In this document: positions 63,064 to 64,000 of the stretch, in pieces | Position numbering within the stretch: position 1 is the first letter of the stretch | How the letters are laid out: each line of letters starts with the position of its first letter | Source of the DNA: Neorhizobium alkalisoli | Lineage (GTDB): Bacteria; Pseudomonadota; Alphaproteobacteria; Rhizobiales; Rhizobiaceae | DNA length: 64,000 nucleotides | Direction: 5' to 3' | NCBI RefSeq assembly: GCF_002968635.1 | Contig: NZ_PVBN01000003.1 | Coordinates: 372,001-436,000, forward strand | Notes under the pieces: model-generated | What the model saw: the letters and a program-made list of their open reading frames with translations, nothing else | Told to the model about the DNA's origin: nothing | Databases searched by the model: none | Translations under genes and position numbers: made by a program

Positions 63064-64000
63064 TCAGGCAAGCTGGAAGAAATGACCTTCACCGGCCTGC
63101 TCATAGGAGCGCTTGGGCGGCGCGTAGTTGGCCGCACGGAATGGGCTTTTGATCTCGTCGTTCGAAATCCGGCGCGTCTGGCGGCGCGACGGATCGGCGA
63201 TCGGTACTGCTGCCATCAGACGCTTCGTATAATCGTGCTGCGGGTTCTCGAATACGGCCTGGCGTGGACCGATCTCGACGATTTCACCGAGATACATCAC
63301 CGCAACGCGGTGGCTGATCCGCTCGACCACCGCCATGTCGTGACTGATGAACAAATAGCCGAGACCATACTTTTCCTGCAGGTCGAGCATCAGATTGATG
63401 ACCTGCGCCTTCACCGACACGTCGAGCGCGGAAACGGATTCGTCCGCGATGATCAGCTTTGGTTCCAGTGCCAGCGCACGGGCGATGCAGACGCGCTGGC
63501 GCTGACCACCGGAAAATTCGTGCGGGAAGCGGTCCGCCATCGATGCCGAAAGGCCGACACGTTCCAGCAGTTCGCCCACCCGCTCCTTCGCTTCGGCCAC
63601 GCCGGCCAGCCCGTGCGTAACGATCGGCTCAGCGATCGCATCACCGATGCGGATCCGCGGATTGAGACTTTCGAACGGATCCTGGAAGATCATCTGCGCT
63701 TCCCGGCGGATGCCTGCGAGCTGGGATTTGCCGGCGCTCAACACATTCTTGCCATCGATCTCGATCGTTCCGGATCGTGCATCCGTCAGACGGATGATGG
63801 AACGGCCGGTGGTCGACTTGCCGCAGCCGGATTCCCCAACGAGCGACAGGGTCTCACCCTGCTTCAGTTCAAGCGAAACGCCTTCCACGGCGTGGATACG
63901 GCCGATCGTGCTGCGCAGGAAACCCTTCTTGATGTCGAAACGAGTCACCAGTTTGTCGACCTTGAGGATCGGCCCCACATCGCGCTTCACCGTATCCGCC
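63064..64000 (-). CDS. Oligopeptide/dipeptide ABC transporter ATPase, DppF/OppF type (partial)
   Basis: The frame is open to the window edge, so the N-terminal part is missing. GTG 63990 is an in-frame possibility but the codons before it continue the same frame. The visible 312 codons hold one complete nucleotide-binding domain: Walker A GESGCGKST, Q-loop MIFQDPFESLNPRIRIGD, signature [15 protein letters not shown] and Walker B. The C-terminal oligopeptide-type domain ends HFFQLA. The beginning (ILKVDKLVTRFDIKKGFLR) resembles the linker before the second half of fused DppD-DppF ATPases of rhizobia, so this may be the back half of a longer gene. Confidence 0.85.
   Translation of the reverse strand, partial: ADTVKRDVGPILKVDKLVTRFDIKKGFLRSTIGRIHAVEGVSLELKQGETLSLVGESGCGKSTTGRSIIRLTDARSGTIEIDGKNVLSAGKSQLAGIRREAQMIFQDPFESLNPRIRIGDAIAEPIVTHGLAGVAEAKERVGELLERVGLSASMADRFPHEFSGGQRQRVCIARALALEPKLIIADESVSALDVSVKAQVINLMLDLQEKYGLGYLFISHDMAVVERISHRVAVMYLGEIVEIGPRQAVFENPQHDYTKRLMAAVPIADPSRRQTRRISNDEIKSPFRAANYAPPKRSYEQAGEGHFFQLA

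Noticed and set aside
1..64000. CRISPR arrays, insertion sequences, integrase or phage genes
   Set aside because: No regularly spaced repeats, transposase or integrase motifs were seen on either strand.

Overview
The window looks like a high-GC alphaproteobacterial replicon of the Rhizobiaceae type (Rhizobium, Sinorhizobium or Agrobacterium relatives). The signs are many solute ABC operons, fused dipeptide-type ATPases, UgpC/MalK-type ATPases, ATGA start/stop overlaps, and LacI, LysR, RpiR and HxlR regulators beside the operons they probably control. I see no rRNA, tRNA, replication gene, transposase, phage gene or CRISPR array. It reads as an accessory, metabolically rich stretch of a chromosome, chromid or megaplasmid. 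The genus is inference.

Region 1 (1-6164, + strand) is an alpha-galactoside-type uptake and hydrolysis operon: the end of a family 5 binding protein, two permeases, a two-domain ATPase and a GH4 alpha-galactosidase. Region 2 (6397-13670, +) is a LacI-regulated operon: two palindromic operators, the repressor, a sugar ABC transporter, and a GH127 beta-L-arabinofuranosidase-type enzyme with all its catalytic residues.

Region 3 (14147-29139, +) is a self-contained siderophore locus. Five ORFs match petrobactin asbA, asbB, asbC, asbD+E (fused) and asbF in order. They are followed by a FecI/FecR pair, a TonB receptor with an N-terminal signalling domain, a DUF2218 protein and a FatB/FatD/FatC-type permease with its ATPase. 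The fused asbDE reading frame is broken 34 codons before its apparent natural end.

Region 4 (29192-39556) is a LysR-centred divergent unit. A sugar-type ABC operon with an acyl-CoA ligase runs leftward. LysR, a TIM-barrel isomerase and a GMC oxidoreductase run rightward. The same 20-bp palindromic box lies on both sides of lysR.

Region 5 (39705-48504, +) is a seven-gene run of tightly spaced or overlapping genes that looks like a polyprenyl-phosphoryl-D-arabinofuranose pathway (HAD-UbiA fusion, GtrA, DprE1-like, DprE2-like). It ends in three tandem paralogous polytopic membrane proteins with a shared loop signature, which I propose are arabinosyltransferases. This and the petrobactin locus are the two most interesting systems in the window.

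Region 6 (48529-64000) holds malQ, an SDR with a frameshifted DoxX gene and a divergent HxlR regulator, and an RpiR regulator. An ABC operon follows (M24 protein without metal ligands, ABC transporter, NMT1-like protein, hydantoin-racemase-like protein). After that come a putA 3' remnant, two small secreted proteins, and the C-terminal part of an oligopeptide-type ATPase cut by the window edge.
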